Assembly: GCF_020166435.1 (NCBI RefSeq)
Contig: NZ_JAINZP010000005.1
Coordinates: 124,001-188,000 of the forward strand
Length of the DNA: 64,000 nt
DNA from: Pectobacterium versatile
Lineage (GTDB): Bacteria > Pseudomonadota > Gammaproteobacteria > Enterobacterales > Enterobacteriaceae
Direction of reading: 5' to 3'
The notes under the pieces were generated by a model, which was not told the origin of the DNA, made no database searches, and was given only the letters and a program-made list of their open reading frames with translations. Made by a program: the position numbers and the translations under genes. Of this stretch, positions 1 through 9,642 are shown piece by piece. Each line of letters starts with the position of its first letter. Positions within the stretch are counted from its first letter, which is position 1.

Positions 1-201
1 GCGGTACAGTTGGAACAGGCCGGAACGCGTGGCATCGGTAAAATGCTGAGCATAGCCGGTATCCCACAGCCAGCGCTTACCCTGACTTTCCAGCATCCAG
101 ACCCGCGCCGGAAAACGGCACACCTTCCATCCCGCACCACGCAGCGCCATACAACCCGGATGCAGGCAGTATCCTACTTCAAACGTCGAAATATTAGCCA
201 T
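1..201 (-). CDS. MBL-fold hydrolase-like protein, N-terminal part only
   Basis: The minus strand opens with ATG at 201 and stays open to the window edge, giving the first 67 residues of a larger protein. The N-terminus (MANISTFEVGYCLHPGC) is followed by a stretch ending in LWDTGYA; the DTG turn after a beta-strand resembles the N-terminal sheet of metallo-beta-lactamase-fold hydrolases such as lactonases. The HxHxDH zinc motif would lie outside the window, so the family call is tentative. The start overlaps the 3' end of the upstream SDR gene by 8 nt, so the gene is probably translationally coupled as the third member of the KAS III-like/SDR operon. Confidence 0.5.
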   Translation of the reverse strand, partial: MANISTFEVGYCLHPGCMALRGAGWKVCRFPARVWMLESQGKRWLWDTGYAQHFTDATRSGLFQLYR

Positions 202-1222
202 GTCCGTCAGTACTCCGCTGCGCAAGATGTGTTTTGAACCAGCTACCGGTTAACCCGATACCCTGCTGGAGGGAAAAACGCGGCTGATAGCCCAGCTCTT
301 GCTGCGCTTTCTCCGCGCTGAGCGTCATATCAAAATTCACCGCTCCCGCGCTGTAGCGCGTCAGCAGCGGCTCTTTTCGGCTAAACCACGAGAACAGTTC
401 CATACCACCGGCCACCGCGTGCAGTAACGGATACGGCACCGCCCTAACGCGATAACTCATGCCCAACTGACCGACCAGCAGTTGCTGGAGCATGTCTGCA
501 AGGCGTGCGGGCTCATGATTGGTAATGTTGTACGCCGAACCTGAAACTAACCCCGTGCGCTGGCTGGCAAGCGCCATCCCCTCTACCACGTTGCCGACAA
601 ACGTCAGATCCAGCAGCGCTTCACCACCGCGCGGGAGACGCAGCACGCCACCGCCCACCGCGATTTGCTCCAGAACACGCGGCAGAATCACGCGGTCATG
701 TGGGCCAAACAGGCCACGCGGGCGCAGGATGACATAGGTGGTTTGCGGGTAGCGTGACGTCATGGCCTGAAGCCGTTCTTCCGCCAGAAATTTGGTCTGT
801 GCATAGTGATTGGCAAAACGCACCGCGCGATAGCTTTCATCAATATTCAGGTGGTGCTGATAATCAAAGTAAATCGCGGGCGTGGAGATGTGCACAAAAC
901 GCGGGATACCCAACTGACCCGCGGCTTCAGCCAGTCGCGCCGTTACCTCGGTATTATTCTGATAAAAATCATCATATTGACCCCACGGTGATGATTTTGC
1001 AGCACAGTGCCAGACCACATCACAGCCCGCCATCAGCGTTCGACACTGCTCTACCGACGTTTCCACCAAATCAATGCGGGCAAACTGCGCACCCTGCGCA
1101 TCAAGCTGTTGCCCTACCGTGCGATCGCGCCCACAGGCCAGCACCTGATGCCCAGCCTGGAGCAGCCATTCCACCGCGTTACGCCCCAACCCGCTGGTTG
1201 CGCCCGTGACGAAGACTCTCAT
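194..1222 (-). CDS. NAD(P)-dependent SDR/epimerase (3-beta-HSD-like)
   Basis: This 342-residue protein is an extended short-chain dehydrogenase. The Rossmann nucleotide-binding loop is at the very N-terminus (VFVTGATSGLG, residues 3-13) and the catalytic YxxxK is visible as YAQTK near residue 140, with a preceding HISTPAIYF strand. Such enzymes oxidise or reduce a hydroxyl/keto group on NAD(P). Its ATG overlaps the stop of the upstream KAS III-like gene (ATGA, 4 nt) and its 3' end overlaps the next gene, so the three are one translationally coupled operon. A thiolase-fold synthase next to an SDR recalls OleA/OleD-type pairs that condense and reduce acyl chains; substrate and product cannot be read from sequence. 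Confidence 0.8.
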   Translation of the reverse strand: MRVFVTGATSGLGRNAVEWLLQAGHQVLACGRDRTVGQQLDAQGAQFARIDLVETSVEQCRTLMAGCDVVWHCAAKSSPWGQYDDFYQNNTEVTARLAEAAGQLGIPRFVHISTPAIYFDYQHHLNIDESYRAVRFANHYAQTKFLAEERLQAMTSRYPQTTYVILRPRGLFGPHDRVILPRVLEQIAVGGGVLRLPRGGEALLDLTFVGNVVEGMALASQRTGLVSGSAYNITNHEPARLADMLQQLLVGQLGMSYRVRAVPYPLLHAVAGGMELFSWFSRKEPLLTRYSAGAVNFDMTLSAEKAQQELGYQPRFSLQQGIGLTGSWFKTHLAQRSTDGHG

Positions 1223-2235
1223 GGGATCAGTACCATTCCGCCCAGCGTCAACCCGGCGGCCGTACCGACCAGCATCGCGGGTTCACCTTCAGGCAGGCGT
1301 TGCGTCACGATGGCATGATGCAGCGCCGTCGGAATCGAGGCCGCGACCTGATTGCCGTGATAGCGGTAAATATCAATCAGCCTTTCCGTCGGAATCGCCA
1401 GCCGCTTGCGCATATGTTCCAGCGACAGGTGGCTGGCCTGATGCGGAACCACCGCCGCCATCTGATCCAGCGAGTAGCCGCTGGCATCCAGCAGACGTTG
1501 CAGATAGCCTTCAATCAAGGCAGAAGCCTGCCTGAACAGCCGTTTTCCCTGCATGTGGAACAGAAAATCATGCAGTTCCATCCCCGCACGCGGGTTGCGC
1601 AAGGTACCGCCTGCGCGGATTTGGCACAGTTCGTTACCCTTCGGATAAGTTTCCAGCAAACACGCCGCAATACCGCTGCGCCCATCGCCGCGTTCAACAA
1701 CGGCGCACGCGGCACCATCGCCAAAAATCAGCGACGACTCTTCGTCATCCCAGTCAATGCCGCGTGAGGCCAGTTCGGTAGAGACAATGGCAATGCGCCG
1801 ATAAGCACCAGTATTCAGCAAACCAGCTGCCACCTGAAGCGCGGAAATAAAGCTGACGCAGCTGCTGTTAATATCAAAACAGGCCGTCCCTTTTGGCAGA
1901 GACGACGCTTTTAATAAGTGGCTGGCGCTATAAGGCAGCGCCTGAATCGGAATAGCAGAGGCAAACAGCAGCAGATCGATTGACGCGGGCGGAATAATTC
2001 CCCGCGCCAGCGCGTCATTTAACGCCGCCACACCGAGCTCGGCCTGGCTGGCATGATTATCGGCATGGTGACGATAGATAATGCCTGAACGGCTTTCGAC
2101 ATAACCAGCGGGCTTATTGAGCCGCACATCTAATTCAGCCGACGTCACCCGCTGTGCGGGGAGTGCGCAGCCGGTGGAAATAATCTTGAGTGGAACGACT
2201 CCCTGAGTGAATGCATGGCTTTGCGTCTTCAACAT
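1219..2235 (-). CDS. Beta-ketoacyl-ACP synthase III-like condensing enzyme
   Basis: A 338-residue thiolase-fold synthase. The active-site cysteine lies in DINSSCVSF, the histidine in VPHQASH and the asparagine in YHGNQVAASIP, the Cys-His-Asn triad of KAS III/FabH-type enzymes. It would condense an acyl thioester with another acyl or malonyl unit. The housekeeping fabH normally sits in the fab cluster, so this is a stand-alone paralogue with a dedicated SDR partner. I chose the ATG at 2235, with AAGGA a few bases upstream, over the TTG one codon earlier. It heads the operon; the upstream region contains an ERIC element. Product unknown. Confidence 0.8.
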   Translation of the reverse strand: MLKTQSHAFTQGVVPLKIISTGCALPAQRVTSAELDVRLNKPAGYVESRSGIIYRHHADNHASQAELGVAALNDALARGIIPPASIDLLLFASAIPIQALPYSASHLLKASSLPKGTACFDINSSCVSFISALQVAAGLLNTGAYRRIAIVSTELASRGIDWDDEESSLIFGDGAACAVVERGDGRSGIAACLLETYPKGNELCQIRAGGTLRNPRAGMELHDFLFHMQGKRLFRQASALIEGYLQRLLDASGYSLDQMAAVVPHQASHLSLEHMRKRLAIPTERLIDIYRYHGNQVAASIPTALHHAIVTQRLPEGEPAMLVGTAAGLTLGGMVLIP

Positions 2236-2283
2236 CAATCCTTTTCAGATTTATTATCATTTTACCTGTAGCGATTGTGCCAT

Positions 2284-2363
2284 ATACCCTAAATAATTCG
2301 AGTTGCGTGACAAAACGTAATCGTTTTGAACAACGCACAAACAGCTCGAAGTCTGACGGCTAT
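2284..2363 (+). repeat. ERIC element, internally deleted (copy 1)
   Basis: It begins with the conserved ERIC end ATACCCTAAATAATTCGAGT and ends with a degenerate CTCGAAGTCTGACGGCTAT, the diverged opposite end. Only about 80 bp separate the ends compared with about 127 bp for a full ERIC, so the centre is deleted or replaced. It fills part of the 310-bp divergent gap between the KAS III-like gene and the pectinesterase. The rest of that gap (2364-2545) is AT-rich and holds a small inverted repeat (ATAACG/CGTTAT around 2452-2473); I see no KdgR box. Confidence 0.75.
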
Positions 2364-2545
2364 CACGTACAGTATTTATTCATTCTGCTGCTAAGAATAA
2401 CGAAATCGCCACGAATTGAAATCTTAAGCTGTGCGGTCACGCTATTCCATAACGGTACTTTTTCGTTATTCTCTGAACGCTATCTACATCGAATACGGTC
2501 AGAATGCTATCTATCCCCATAAATTTCGAGGTTCAGGAAAACCTG

Positions 2546-3748
2546 ATGACCAAAACAACCTATCCCGGTACAGCTTCTCGCCCTATTCTCTCCGCGCAGG
2601 AAGCGGACCGCTTCACGCTACCGCGCTATTTTACATTGTGTGAACGCGATGGTCGCCCTGAAACCGACATCTGGCAGCCCGCACCGATTGAAGTCAATCC
2701 AGCGACGCCGTGGGTTGTCGGGCCGCAGGTGGGGGTGGACGGTGCAACACATACCCATGTTCAACAGGCAGTGAACGCCGCGCTGCGGACGCAGCAGGAT
2801 CGAACGCGCATTGAGATTAAGTTGCTGCCGGGCACCTATACTGGCACGGTCTACATCCCTGCCGATGCGCCATCACTTGTGCTATTTGGGGCGGGAAAGC
2901 AGCCGGATGACGTGGTGATTCAACTCGCGCTGGATTCGATGTTTTCACCGGAAACTTACCGGGAAACGGTGAACTCACACGGTGAATATCAACCTGGCGA
3001 CCCTGCCTGGTACCTGTACGATCTCTGTGCGTCAAAGCAGAACGCGACGATTGATACCATTTGTGCCGCCGTGGTCTGGTCGCAAAGCGATAATTTCCAG
3101 ATGAAGAACCTGACGATAGTGAATACCTTGCTGGATTCAGTGGATGGCCGTGCACATCAGGCCGTCGCGCTGCGCACCGACGGCGACAAGGTACAGCTTG
3201 AAAGGGTGCGCCTCATCGGTCGTCAAGATACGTTTTTCGTCAATACCAGCAACCTCCAGAATGAGTACGTCACGGACCGCTACAGCCGAGCCTACATTAA
3301 AGACAGCTATATTGAGGGCGATGTCGATTACGTTTTTGGGCGCGCGACCGCGGTATTCGAGCGTGTCCACTTTCATACCGTGTCCAGTCGTGGGGCGAAA
3401 GATATTCACGTCTTCGCACCTGACAGCATGCCGTGGGTGCAATACGGCTTTCTGGCAGTAGCGTGTCGTTTCACGGGAGACGAAGGTTTTAACGGAGAAA
3501 GAAAAGCCAAACTGGGGCGCGCTTGGGATCAGGGGGCAAGGCAGATGGGATATCGGCTGGGCCAGACGGCAAACGGCCAGTTAGTGATTCGCGATAGCAT
3601 GATTGACGCCAGCTATGACAGAGAACAGCCGTGGGGCGCTGCGGCAACGACCGCACGGCCCTTTGCGGGTAACGCGGATTCAGCCCGCAATCTCGACGAT
3701 GTACATTTCAATCGGCTATGGGAATACAACAATATCGACAAGGTGTGA
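2546..3748 (+). CDS. pemB: Pectin methylesterase, PemB/YbhC family, without visible signal peptide
   Basis: A 400-residue right-handed beta-helix carbohydrate esterase family 8 protein. It resembles E. coli YbhC and Dickeya PemB along its length: the N-terminal PGTASRPILSAQEA, the GTYTGTVYIP strand, QAVALRTDG, the GRQDTFF motif and YIEGDVDYVFGRA carrying the aspartates of the CE8 active site, and a final RLWEYNN. Pectin methylesterases de-esterify homogalacturonan before pectate lyases act. PemB and YbhC are outer-membrane lipoproteins, but here the ORF starts just before PGTASRP and an in-frame stop (2474-2476) lies upstream, so no lipobox or signal peptide is encoded. I prefer ATG 2546 (AGGAAAACCTG upstream); ATG 2504 adds 14 residues, also without a signal. 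Confidence 0.8.
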   Translation: MTKTTYPGTASRPILSAQEADRFTLPRYFTLCERDGRPETDIWQPAPIEVNPATPWVVGPQVGVDGATHTHVQQAVNAALRTQQDRTRIEIKLLPGTYTGTVYIPADAPSLVLFGAGKQPDDVVIQLALDSMFSPETYRETVNSHGEYQPGDPAWYLYDLCASKQNATIDTICAAVVWSQSDNFQMKNLTIVNTLLDSVDGRAHQAVALRTDGDKVQLERVRLIGRQDTFFVNTSNLQNEYVTDRYSRAYIKDSYIEGDVDYVFGRATAVFERVHFHTVSSRGAKDIHVFAPDSMPWVQYGFLAVACRFTGDEGFNGERKAKLGRAWDQGARQMGYRLGQTANGQLVIRDSMIDASYDREQPWGAAATTARPFAGNADSARNLDDVHFNRLWEYNNIDKV

Positions 3749-4099
3749 GACGCAGCAAAAGAGAACACAACATGAAAAATGAGCGTTATTCGCAAAACAT
3801 TATACTGACGAAATTAATGACTCCAAACACCCGATCGGCCAGTAAAAAAATACAGGCCATAGAAAAAGAAAAAATATTTTTTATTATATTATTGATAAAT
3901 TTCGTTTAATTAGCATTCCCTGATGCTAGCCAATCATCACGCTTATCCTGAGCGGTGTTTGTTTCTTTTGTTTTACGCCCTTAACATTGTCGTCAATTGT
4001 ATGGCTTTTCACTCCCCCATAACAATTAGACTTAGGTACAGGTGTAGGTATATACTTTTCCGTTACAGGGATGTTGATTCTTCAGACTGAGGTCATGAG
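3749..4099. other. Intergenic gap before expR
   Basis: About 350 bp, strongly AT-rich in its first half, without a convincing gene. Short ORFs lack ribosome-binding sites and family features. No clear terminator follows the pectinesterase. The segment must hold the expR promoter; a TGAGG Shine-Dalgarno precedes the expR ATG by 7 nt. I could not place a lux-type box. Confidence 0.6.
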
Positions 4100-4828
4100 A
4101 TGTCGCCATTATTCTCCAAAAATGAAATAATAAGCAGGGTAATCAAAAACCATTTCAATGAAAACCTAGCTCACTACGATGGCATCAAGTTCTCATTTAT
4201 GGTTCTTAATAAGAAAAACCCCTCTGAAATGATCATAATTTCCAGTTATCCCGATGAATGGGTTGATCTCTACAAAGAAAACAAATACCAACACATTGAT
4301 CCTGTTGTTCTTGCTTCATTTAATAAAATATCGCCCTTCTCTTGGGAGAGAAGCCTAGTTATTAACACTAGGCTACAGCTTGCCAAGATATTCTCTCTCT
4401 CTAAAAAATATAATATTATCAACGGATATACCTTTGTGCTTCACGATCATGGTGACAACTTAGCGATGCTATCTATTATCGTGGACAGCTCGTATCCAGA
4501 TGATGTTGAAACATTCATTGAAGAGAAAAAAGACACCTTTCAGATGCTATTAATTGAGGCATATGAAAAAATCATCTCTCTTTGCAGAGAGATGATTGAA
4601 AATAAAAAACAATTAAATAATAAAGAAATATTCTCTCAACGAGAGAATGAAATTCTTTACTGGGCTAGCATGGGTAAAACCTATCTGGAAGTTGCCATTA
4701 TTCTCGGTATTAAAACCAGCACGGTAAAATTTCATATCGGCAACGTTGTGAAAAAACTTGGCGTCCTGAATGCCAAGCATGCCATCAGGCTCGGCGTTGA
4801 GTTACAGCTCATCAAGCCTGTGCAATAG
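4100..4828 (+). CDS. expR: LuxR-type quorum-sensing regulator ExpR
   Basis: A 242-residue LuxR-family regulator with an N-terminal acyl-homoserine-lactone domain (about 15-165) and a C-terminal LuxR helix-turn-helix (about 175-235). The invariant ligand-pocket residues are in place: W54, Y58, D67, P68, W82 and G109, and the DNA-binding part has the SQRENEIL start and TVKFHIGNVVKKLGV recognition region. It is convergent with the synthase gene expI and overlaps it by 17 bp, the classic Pectobacterium arrangement. In this genus ExpR-type proteins usually act without ligand, repressing virulence partly through rsmA, and are relieved by AHL. Pectobacterium often carries a second homologue (ExpR2/VirR) elsewhere. 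Base composition is lower in GC than flanking genes. Confidence 0.9.
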   Translation: MSPLFSKNEIISRVIKNHFNENLAHYDGIKFSFMVLNKKNPSEMIIISSYPDEWVDLYKENKYQHIDPVVLASFNKISPFSWERSLVINTRLQLAKIFSLSKKYNIINGYTFVLHDHGDNLAMLSIIVDSSYPDDVETFIEEKKDTFQMLLIEAYEKIISLCREMIENKKQLNNKEIFSQRENEILYWASMGKTYLEVAIILGIKTSTVKFHIGNVVKKLGVLNAKHAIRLGVELQLIKPVQ

Positions 4829-5462
4829 CAGCAGGTACACGTAAAGGCCACTGCTTCAACTCATTGCTCATAAATGTCCCACTGCGGTTAATACGACGAG
4901 TCAACGCTTCCTGATTTGCATCATCAACGGGAAGAAAAACTAAATAGACTCTTTCTTCCTTTTCTGACAGACCTTGTTCAACCACACTAATTCCCCAGCC
5001 AGAACGTTTTAATATTGTGAGCATGGGGTGACTCACTATCGTATATATTCCATCATAGCCTTTATCTCTTGAATAGTTAATCATAGAAAGAAACAACATC
5101 GAACTAATTGGATATTCATTGCCAAGAATATCTTTAGCTCGTGATTTATCCACAAAGAATCGACTAGACTCTAGGTAATTCCCGTCAGGAATATTGATTT
5201 CCTTAAAATAAGGGAAAAATGTTCCAGTAATCATATTAGGGTATTTTGTTTCAATAAACCTCAAACTACAGATAACAGTGTTATCTTTTATGCCAAAAAG
5301 GTAAGTCGTATTATTATTATCATACTGATCAAATTCCATTCCATCAGTACACTGCACAGCCCAATTTAGTCGGTCTTTAAACGTCTCTTTTCTGAGAGTA
5401 AACAGCTCTTCTGACTTTGTTTCTGACAACAAAGTGTGATTCACATCAAATATCTCTAACAT
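4812..5462 (-). CDS. expI: Acyl-homoserine-lactone synthase ExpI (CarI/AhlI)
   Basis: A 216-residue LuxI-family synthase that joins S-adenosylmethionine to an acyl-ACP to make N-acyl-homoserine lactone. Conserved catalytic residues are visible: R24, F28, W34, D45, D48, R68, E98 and R101. A threonine at 141 (IYTIVSH) sits where EsaI uses Thr140 to favour 3-oxo acyl chains, so a 3-oxo signal is predicted; C6 versus C8 cannot be told. A strong GGAGG lies 5 nt upstream of the ATG. An ERIC element starts only 26 bp upstream, so the promoter must overlap or lie beyond that repeat. The 3' end overlaps expR convergently by 17 bp, allowing antisense transcription. Confidence 0.93.
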   Translation of the reverse strand: MLEIFDVNHTLLSETKSEELFTLRKETFKDRLNWAVQCTDGMEFDQYDNNNTTYLFGIKDNTVICSLRFIETKYPNMITGTFFPYFKEINIPDGNYLESSRFFVDKSRAKDILGNEYPISSMLFLSMINYSRDKGYDGIYTIVSHPMLTILKRSGWGISVVEQGLSEKEERVYLVFLPVDDANQEALTRRINRSGTFMSNELKQWPLRVPAAIAQA

Positions 5463-5487
5463 TTTTCCTCCACTGAAAAGTTTATAT

Positions 5488-5683
5488 ATACCCTAAATAA
5501 TTCGAGTTACAGGAAGGCTGCAAGAGAAGGACAAATTCGTCGGGAACGAATTTGACCAGCCGATGGCTGGCCTTCGGTGAGAGACAGGATGTCTCTCATT
5601 TCATCCCGATGAGCTTACACAAGTAAGTGATTCGGGTGACTAAACGCAGCCAACGCACATGCAACTTGAAATATGACGGGTAT
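5488..5683 (+). repeat. ERIC element with about 70-bp insertion (copy 2)
   Basis: Both ERIC ends are intact (ATACCCTAAATAATTCGAGT at the left and GAAATATGACGGGTAT at the right), as is the core GAGCTTACACAAGTAAGTGA. About 70 bp of extra sequence, itself containing two short hairpins (GCCGATGGC and GAGAGACAGGATGTCTCTC), sits between the left arm and the core, making the element 196 bp instead of about 127. ERICs with inserts of this size are known from Yersinia. It lies directly upstream of expI. Confidence 0.85.
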
Positions 5684-5865
5684 GACCTTAAAAAGAATAC
5701 ACCATCCCACAGAATCTTCGCTTTCAGATTATTAGCTTGACTGATTATTTATAAGTATTTTGTCCCTTTCCACTACAGTTGTACAGATGCAACCTGCATA
5801 TCAGCAAGGGTTCACACACGAAAAAATATCACGTTAGATCACACGCTACTATTTGAGATACAAAT

Positions 5866-5901
5866 AAAAAATCCGGAAACGCGAGACGATTCCGGATTTT
5901 T
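5866..5901 (-). terminator. Rho-independent terminator of argG
   Basis: An 11-bp stem (AAAAATCCGGA / TCCGGATTTTT) with a loop of about 13 nt. On the minus strand it is followed by a U-rich run, and it lies 20 bp past the argG stop. Confidence 0.85.
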
Positions 5902-5920
5902 ATATTACTCAATCTGTGAG

Positions 5921-7694
<1,774 letters not shown>

Positions 7695-8270
7695 ATGTCT
7701 AAGAAAGTCGCCGTTCTGCTGGCTCCTGGGTTTGAAGAAGCAGAAGCGATTATGGTGATTGATGTCCTGCACCGTATGAAGATAGAAGTCACCATGCTGT
7801 CATGCTATGACAGACTGGAGCTGCACAGTTATCATAATATTCGCATGTTTGCCGATGCGCTGCTGGAAAGAAACCAGGACACGCTGTTTGATGCCGTGGT
7901 TATTCCCGGCGGCCCACAGGGGACGGTAAATCTGGCCGCAAACCCGATGGTCGTCGAGTTTATCCGTCGCCACGATGACGCGGGAAAACTGATTTGCCCA
8001 CTGTGCTCCGCAGCCGCGCGCGTGCTGGGTGGTAACAAACTGCTGAAAGGCCGCCGCTACGTTTGCTCCGGGAATTTATGGCAGGACGTGACCGATGGCG
8101 TTTACGTTGACGAGAAAGTCGTGGAAGACGGCAATCTGATCAGCGGCAAAGGTCTGGGCGTGACATTCGATTTTGCCTTTACCCTCGCCAGCCGTCTGAC
8201 CGGTGACAAAGAAAACGCCAACTTCCAGGTTGAACACATCGATTACGATTACTGGCGCGTGCCAGCGTAA
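7695..8270 (+). CDS. DJ-1/PfpI family protein (YajL-like)
   Basis: A 191-residue class I glutamine-amidotransferase-like protein. The DJ-1 hallmarks are present: LLAPGFEEAEA with the conserved glutamates at 14/15, VVIPGG at about 68-73, and the nucleophile-elbow cysteine C104 in ICPLCSAAARVL. This family includes YajL chaperones/deglycases and redox-sensing proteins; which activity applies here is not clear. I start at ATG 7695, with GGAGA 4 nt upstream, rather than the ATG at 7674. It is convergent with xylR across a small hairpin. Confidence 0.82.
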   Translation: MSKKVAVLLAPGFEEAEAIMVIDVLHRMKIEVTMLSCYDRLELHSYHNIRMFADALLERNQDTLFDAVVIPGGPQGTVNLAANPMVVEFIRRHDDAGKLICPLCSAAARVLGGNKLLKGRRYVCSGNLWQDVTDGVYVDEKVVEDGNLISGKGLGVTFDFAFTLASRLTGDKENANFQVEHIDYDYWRVPA

Positions 8271-8290
8271 CCGTTCACCAACCTAATGAT

Positions 8291-8312
8291 AAGGCGCGCA
8301 CCCTCGCGCCTT
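8291..8312. terminator. Hairpin between convergent genes
   Basis: The perfect 8-bp stem AAGGCGCG / CGCGCCTT with a 6-nt loop lies between the DJ-1 gene and xylR stops. The following U-run is short, so termination strength is uncertain; it could serve both directions. Confidence 0.55.
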
Positions 8313-8327
8313 CCTGCCTTTCCCGCA

Positions 8328-9506
8328 TCAATAACCTTCCCCATAACGCTCGCGGTACTCTTTCGGCGTGATGTCATACCCTTTCTTAAAGACGGCATAA
8401 AAATAGGGCAGTGAAGGATAGCCGCACATCAGCGAGATCTCGCTAATCGAGAGCGAGGTCGATATCAGCAAGTTACGCGCCCGATCCAGCTTTTCCTCAT
8501 GAATCATGCCGTGAATGGTCTGGCCGACTTCGTCTTTGAAGCGTTTTTCCAGATTAGAGCGGGAAATCCCTACCGCATCCAGCACCTGCTCAACCTTAAT
8601 CCCTTTGCAGGCGTGATAGCGAATAAAGTGCATCGCCTGAATAACGGCAGGATCGTGCACGGAGCGATAATCCGTTGAGCGACGTTCAACCACCCGAACC
8701 GGCGGCACCAAAATACGTTGCAGCGGTACATCAACCTGATTCAACAGCAGCTGGTGCAGCAGTTTCGCTGCACGATATCCCATTTGGCGCGTGCCCTGCG
8801 CCACCGACGAGAGCGCGACGCGTGAAAGGTAGCGAATCAGATCTTCGTTATCGATCCCGATGACGCACAGCTTTTCCGGTACGGCAATATTCAGATGTTC
8901 GCAGACCTGCAACAGATGGCGCGCGCGGGAATCTGTCACCGCGATAATCCCCGTCTGAGGCGGTAACCCCTGCACCCAGTCAGCCAGCCGATTTTGTGCG
9001 TATTGCCAGTTATCCGGCGACGTTTCCATTCCCTGATACACCACGCCCTGATACTTTTCTGCCGCAACCAGCTGTCGGAAAGCATGCTCCCGTTCCTGCG
9101 CCCAGCCTTTCCCGCCTGATGCGGGCAAACCATAGAAAGCAAAGCGGTTCAGCCCTTTCTCTTTGAGGTGCATAAACGCGCTTTCCACCAATGCATAATT
9201 ATCTGTCGCGATATAATGCACAGGAGGGTAATCTTCGGGCTGATGGTAAGAACCCCCCACCCCCACCAGCGGAACATTCACATCCTGTAGCAGCCGTTTA
9301 ATCTCACCATCGTCAAAATCGGCAATCACACCGTCGCCCAGCCATTCTTTAATGTTATCGATGCGGCAACGGAAATCTTCTTCGATGAAGATGTCCCAGT
9401 CACACTGGGAAGCCTGTAAATACTCGCCAACGCCTTCAACCACCTGACGGTCATACACTTTATTGGCGTTGAACAGCAGCGTGATGCGATAGCGTTTTTC
9501 AAACAT
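8328..9506 (-). CDS. xylR: Xylose operon activator XylR
   Basis: A 392-residue protein, the same length as E. coli XylR. It has an N-terminal periplasmic-binding-protein-like xylose-sensing domain (about 5-280, with VGVGGSYHQ and IGIDNEDLIRYLSRVALSSV) and a C-terminal AraC-type DNA-binding domain with two helix-turn-helix motifs (about 285-388, ISRSNLEKRF and ISEISLMCGYPSLPYFYAVF). With xylose it activates xylA and xylF promoters. It is the last gene of the xylFGH-R minus-strand run, 136 bp past xylH. Confidence 0.95.
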   Translation of the reverse strand: MFEKRYRITLLFNANKVYDRQVVEGVGEYLQASQCDWDIFIEEDFRCRIDNIKEWLGDGVIADFDDGEIKRLLQDVNVPLVGVGGSYHQPEDYPPVHYIATDNYALVESAFMHLKEKGLNRFAFYGLPASGGKGWAQEREHAFRQLVAAEKYQGVVYQGMETSPDNWQYAQNRLADWVQGLPPQTGIIAVTDSRARHLLQVCEHLNIAVPEKLCVIGIDNEDLIRYLSRVALSSVAQGTRQMGYRAAKLLHQLLLNQVDVPLQRILVPPVRVVERRSTDYRSVHDPAVIQAMHFIRYHACKGIKVEQVLDAVGISRSNLEKRFKDEVGQTIHGMIHEEKLDRARNLLISTSLSISEISLMCGYPSLPYFYAVFKKGYDITPKEYRERYGEGY

Positions 9507-9642
9507 GGCAGTTGGCGCTCATTAATCGCAAGTTCCTTGAATAAAGTCTTCTTCCTTGAATAGCACAGCGCCCCAAGAGGCCAAAATAATTTGCTGATTA
9601 TTGCGAGCCGCCACGTATTTCCTCCGCAGACTCAACATCGCG

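Larger units (their letters stand above)
5463..5920. other. expI-argG intergenic region
   Basis: A gap of 458 bp. It contains the expI Shine-Dalgarno, an enlarged ERIC element (5488-5683), about 180 bp of unassigned sequence that may hold the expI promoter, and the argG terminator at 5866-5901. I see no gene in it. Confidence 0.7.

Noticed and set aside
2239..2545. KdgR box upstream of the pectinesterase
   Set aside because: No TGAAACA/TGTTTCA pair found in the region; only an ERIC remnant and a small unrelated inverted repeat.
3718..3909. 63-codon ORF overlapping the pectinesterase end
   Set aside because: No ribosome-binding site, composition like non-coding AT-rich DNA, no recognisable family.
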